The notes below the pieces were generated by a model. That model did not search any database. It was not told where the DNA came from and was given only the letters and a program-made list of their open reading frames with translations. From positions 1 to 59,084 of the forward strand of contig JAIXMF010000042.1 of assembly GCA_025201365.1 (NCBI GenBank): a stretch of DNA of 59,084 nucleotides, in the 5' to 3' direction. Source of the DNA: Syncephalis plumigaleata. Taxonomy: Eukaryota; Zoopagomycota; Zoopagomycetes; Zoopagales; Piptocephalidaceae. Below, in pieces: positions 56,922-59,084 of this stretch. Each line of letters begins with the position of its first letter. Position 1 is the stretch's first letter. A program made the position numbers and the translations under genes.

Positions 56922-58442
56922 TTAAACAAGTTTATGAAGAGGAGAAGAAGGGGGAGTTGCTGTTGTTGTTGCTGTTGCATCATTGCAAATCACACGATAT
57001 CGATCCTGAAAAGCATCCAAATCGACGTAGGTGCCACGTAAATGACGATGTCCTGAGTTAGCGTCGAATGCTCGTCGACCGTGTAGTACACGTCGATTAG
57101 CGAATATGACACATTGTCCTTTTTGTAGTGTATACTCAATTTGCATGCCATCTTCATGTAGAATAGATTCGAAATGACTAAAAGCTCGGTAGAAATCACG
57201 TTGTACATTGATGTCGGCAATCTCTAACATGCCTTGAAATGGTGGTGCATAATTAACCATGAGTGGCGAGTTTTGCGCCATGTAGCCTAGTGCACTAGTA
57301 GCTGCTATCGTATTATTATGATGATTATGATGATTATGATTATTGTTAGTATTTGGTACAGTCACCGTCATAAGATCATCGGAGGCAATGATGGTAGGTC
57401 GACGGAATCTCAAGTGATGTCCATCATTTTGATAGTGGAATGTTACAGGAATTGAGCGTAATACATTAAAGTCATGAGATGAACGCTGCTTCAGTTCATG
57501 AACAACGCGGTAAGCATCGGCAAATACACTAGAACCACCGGTTACTGAATTGGCTACACAATGAAGTAGTTGTAGGCCGGGTGGTGACTCAAAGTACAAT
57601 AGATCCATGTGTAAATCTAGGTCAACATCAGTGTAGGCGATATTCTTAGCTTGTGGAACACTTTTTACATCCCAACTACGTCCGTAGAATGTCTCTCTAA
57701 TTGGACCAAATCGTTCGGCTATCTTTTCAACTTGCAATACTTGATCGGGTACACCGTCAATAAAACACAAACCATATCTAGCTAGTAGATGTAGACAACG
57801 ATGTAGACCCGTGGAGGAATGACGCTCTCCACCTTCCATTAAATCATGATAATCCACCCAAAGCTGCGAGAATGTCACATCGTTAGCACGCCAGAATACA
57901 GGCGGTTCAAGCCAGCTTGTCGGTTGCCATAATCCATTGGCGGGTGTTTGTAACAGCATGGATAATGGATAATAGCTCGTGTGTTCACCTGATCGATGAG
58001 TTAGATCAGCAGACCATGTAATTTTTACTGTTTGATTATTATCGATTAATTCAATCTGTTTCGGTTGTATATCCAATGGAATATCACCCGTGGAATGCAT
58101 CTTTTGACGATGATCAGCGTGAATACACGCCGTACACGGACAATGATCACGTAGCCATACATGACTATACGTTAAAGAATGTTGCTGACTATCATGTCTT
58201 TCCTTGCTTATCGTCACTTGTAGGGTGGTATCATTAGAACGAATGTCTCGTATTACAAGTGGAGATGATAATTCGCCACTTGTACTACCAGCAAATAGTG
58301 ACTGAGTGATTTTATGCTGCACGTTAGACTGACTACTACTTACTACTACCACTACTACTACGAGTACTATTGCTGCTGTTGCTACTAGTGTTGCGATTAC
58401 TATTTGTCTTGGTGGAATAACTGTTGCTTTGTTGCCAACCAC
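56922..58442 (-). CDS. Gamma-butyrobetaine/trimethyllysine dioxygenase family enzyme
   Basis: Single exon, 506 aa. A 2-oxoglutarate/Fe(II) oxygenase of carnitine synthesis. The N-terminal Zn-binding DUF971-like domain has WLRDHCPCTACIHADHRQK (Cys100, Cys102, Cys105, His107/110). The catalytic domain has the iron motif HMD (277-279) and the distal His453 in NRRVLHGRRAF, with Arg467. A hydrophobic segment at residues 16-35 predicts an N-terminal membrane anchor, unusual for this mostly soluble or matrix family. A His/Asn repeat sits at 364-376. Unlike most neighbours it has no intron. Confidence 0.85.
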   Translation of the reverse strand: MVGNKATVIPPRQIVIATLVATAAIVLVVVVVVVSSSQSNVQHKITQSLFAGSTSGELSSPLVIRDIRSNDTTLQVTISKERHDSQQHSLTYSHVWLRDHCPCTACIHADHRQKMHSTGDIPLDIQPKQIELIDNNQTVKITWSADLTHRSGEHTSYYPLSMLLQTPANGLWQPTSWLEPPVFWRANDVTFSQLWVDYHDLMEGGERHSSTGLHRCLHLLARYGLCFIDGVPDQVLQVEKIAERFGPIRETFYGRSWDVKSVPQAKNIAYTDVDLDLHMDLLYFESPPGLQLLHCVANSVTGGSSVFADAYRVVHELKQRSSHDFNVLRSIPVTFHYQNDGHHLRFRRPTIIASDDLMTVTVPNTNNNHNHHNHHNNTIAATSALGYMAQNSPLMVNYAPPFQGMLEIADINVQRDFYRAFSHFESILHEDGMQIEYTLQKGQCVIFANRRVLHGRRAFDANSGHRHLRGTYVDLDAFQDRYRVICNDATATTTATPPSSPLHKLV

Positions 58443-58946
58443 TTAGTGAGTTATGGTAACAAGATAGTAATGAGGCGGTGAACCTCGGTCTCTTACAATA
58501 TTACTTGCTGGTCGACCAAGAGTAATAAGACTGACGTAACAACATGGTTAGAAGGAGTGGAAAAAGAAGGAAATAGGAAAGGAGTCAAATATTGTCATAA
58601 GATGGAGGAACGGATGTGAAATGACGCGGAATCTAATCTCACTCATCACTCTTAATATTCATGAATCAATGAATACGGTTGTATTATTAACCGATGGATA
58701 TATTAAGACTGAATTAATTAACATGTCAGGGTATTATTAACCACAATGGCAATCATGCTTGTTAGTTACACACATACATAATTAATACTGAGGCTGTTAA
58801 TATGATGTATACTAAACATATATGTTCCATTAGTAAAAAGTACCTGTGTTTATATACTTATTTATTGTTGTAGAATCATATTACAGCATATATATATATA
58901 TATGTATATTGCATTCATTATATGACACTACATAAGTTACTACTTC
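58443..58946. other. Intergenic region, no gene seen
   Basis: Upstream of the dioxygenase gene and 3' flank of the P5C dehydrogenase; TA run at 58888-58906. Confidence 0.6.
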
Positions 58947-59084
58947 TTAGATCAAATTGGATGGATAGGACCACTTATCAATGGATACGAAGGTTTCCTT
59001 GATGGAACGTGCCGAAACAAATCGATACAAGAAAGCGGCACTGCCTGCTTTGTCGTTGGTACCTGATCCGCGTGCACCACCAAA
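58947..59084 (-). CDS. PUT2: Delta-1-pyrroline-5-carboxylate dehydrogenase, C-terminal end
   Basis: The last 45 codons of a gene that continues past the window edge. FGGARGSGTNDKAGS matches the substrate-binding ending of ALDH4A1/PUT2, and RSIKETFVSIDKWSYPSNL matches its C-terminus. The enzyme oxidises P5C to glutamate in mitochondria during proline use. The catalytic Cys lies outside the window. Confidence 0.9.
   Translation of the reverse strand, partial: FGGARGSGTNDKAGSAAFLYRFVSARSIKETFVSIDKWSYPSNLI

Noticed and set aside
1-59084. tRNA, rRNA and CRISPR-like features
   Set aside because: I looked for tRNA box-B-like motifs and regularly spaced direct repeats and found none I could support.

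Overview
The window looks like a gene-dense piece of a fungal nuclear genome, probably an early-diverging filamentous fungus (Zoopagomycota or Mucoromycota grade; this placement is inference). Fungus-typical genes include a DASH/Dam1 kinetochore subunit (DUO1), a WOPR (Gti1/Pac2/Wor1) regulator, an LRG1-type LIM-RhoGAP, isocitrate lyase and two Ser/Pro-rich GPI-type wall proteins. Most genes are split by short introns (about 45-90 nt, GT-AG, two GC-AG). A clear SNRNP48 (U11-48K) gene suggests that the minor spliceosome is retained, which is rare among well-studied fungi. I rebuilt splice structures by eye from donor/acceptor sites, reading phase and homology.

Layout. Positions 1-3932 and 36940 to about 41122 form two arms of a multi-kilobase inverted repeat about 33 kb apart. 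Each arm carries two copies of an unrecognised four-exon secreted-protein gene, with copy 4 running on past the matched part to 41901. Flanks, promoters, signal peptides and introns are almost identical between copies, while the mature protein exons differ strongly. Between the arms lie ordinary housekeeping genes, often as divergent pairs: GPI-type protein, carnitine acyltransferase, GPI-type protein, PRP38/YIPF, S1-P1 nuclease, CBF5, ICL1, LRG1, DUO1/CBP6-like, COX16/CWC15, VPS24, PQ-loop protein and sphingosine-phosphate lyase. To the right of the arm lie a SPOUT methyltransferase, IMP1, AAMP/SQT1, WOPR regulator, ALG7, SNRNP48/drug-metabolite-type transporter, a gamma-butyrobetaine-hydroxylase-like enzyme and the C-terminal end of P5C dehydrogenase.

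Mobile DNA. Four elements share terminal inverted repeats (TACAG...CCATCCAATTTGCGCA). Two are MITE-like (231 and 242 bp), one is 540 bp, and one diverged copy is about 2.35 kb. The two larger ones hold C-terminal remnants that resemble TnpB/Fanzor nucleases, and the largest encloses an intact F-box gene. One MITE sits 3 bp from the stop codon of the sphingosine-phosphate lyase gene.

The genes reflect general eukaryotic functions: splicing (PRP38, CWC15, SNRNP48), rRNA/RNA modification (CBF5, SPOUT), mitochondrial biogenesis (COX16, CBP6-like, IMP1), N-glycosylation (ALG7), sphingolipid breakdown (DPL1), two-carbon and carnitine metabolism (ICL1, CAT, BBOX-like) and morphogenesis (LRG1, WOPR). 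The strongest candidate for something undescribed is the hypervariable secreted family in the inverted repeat; the F-box-bearing TIR element is second.
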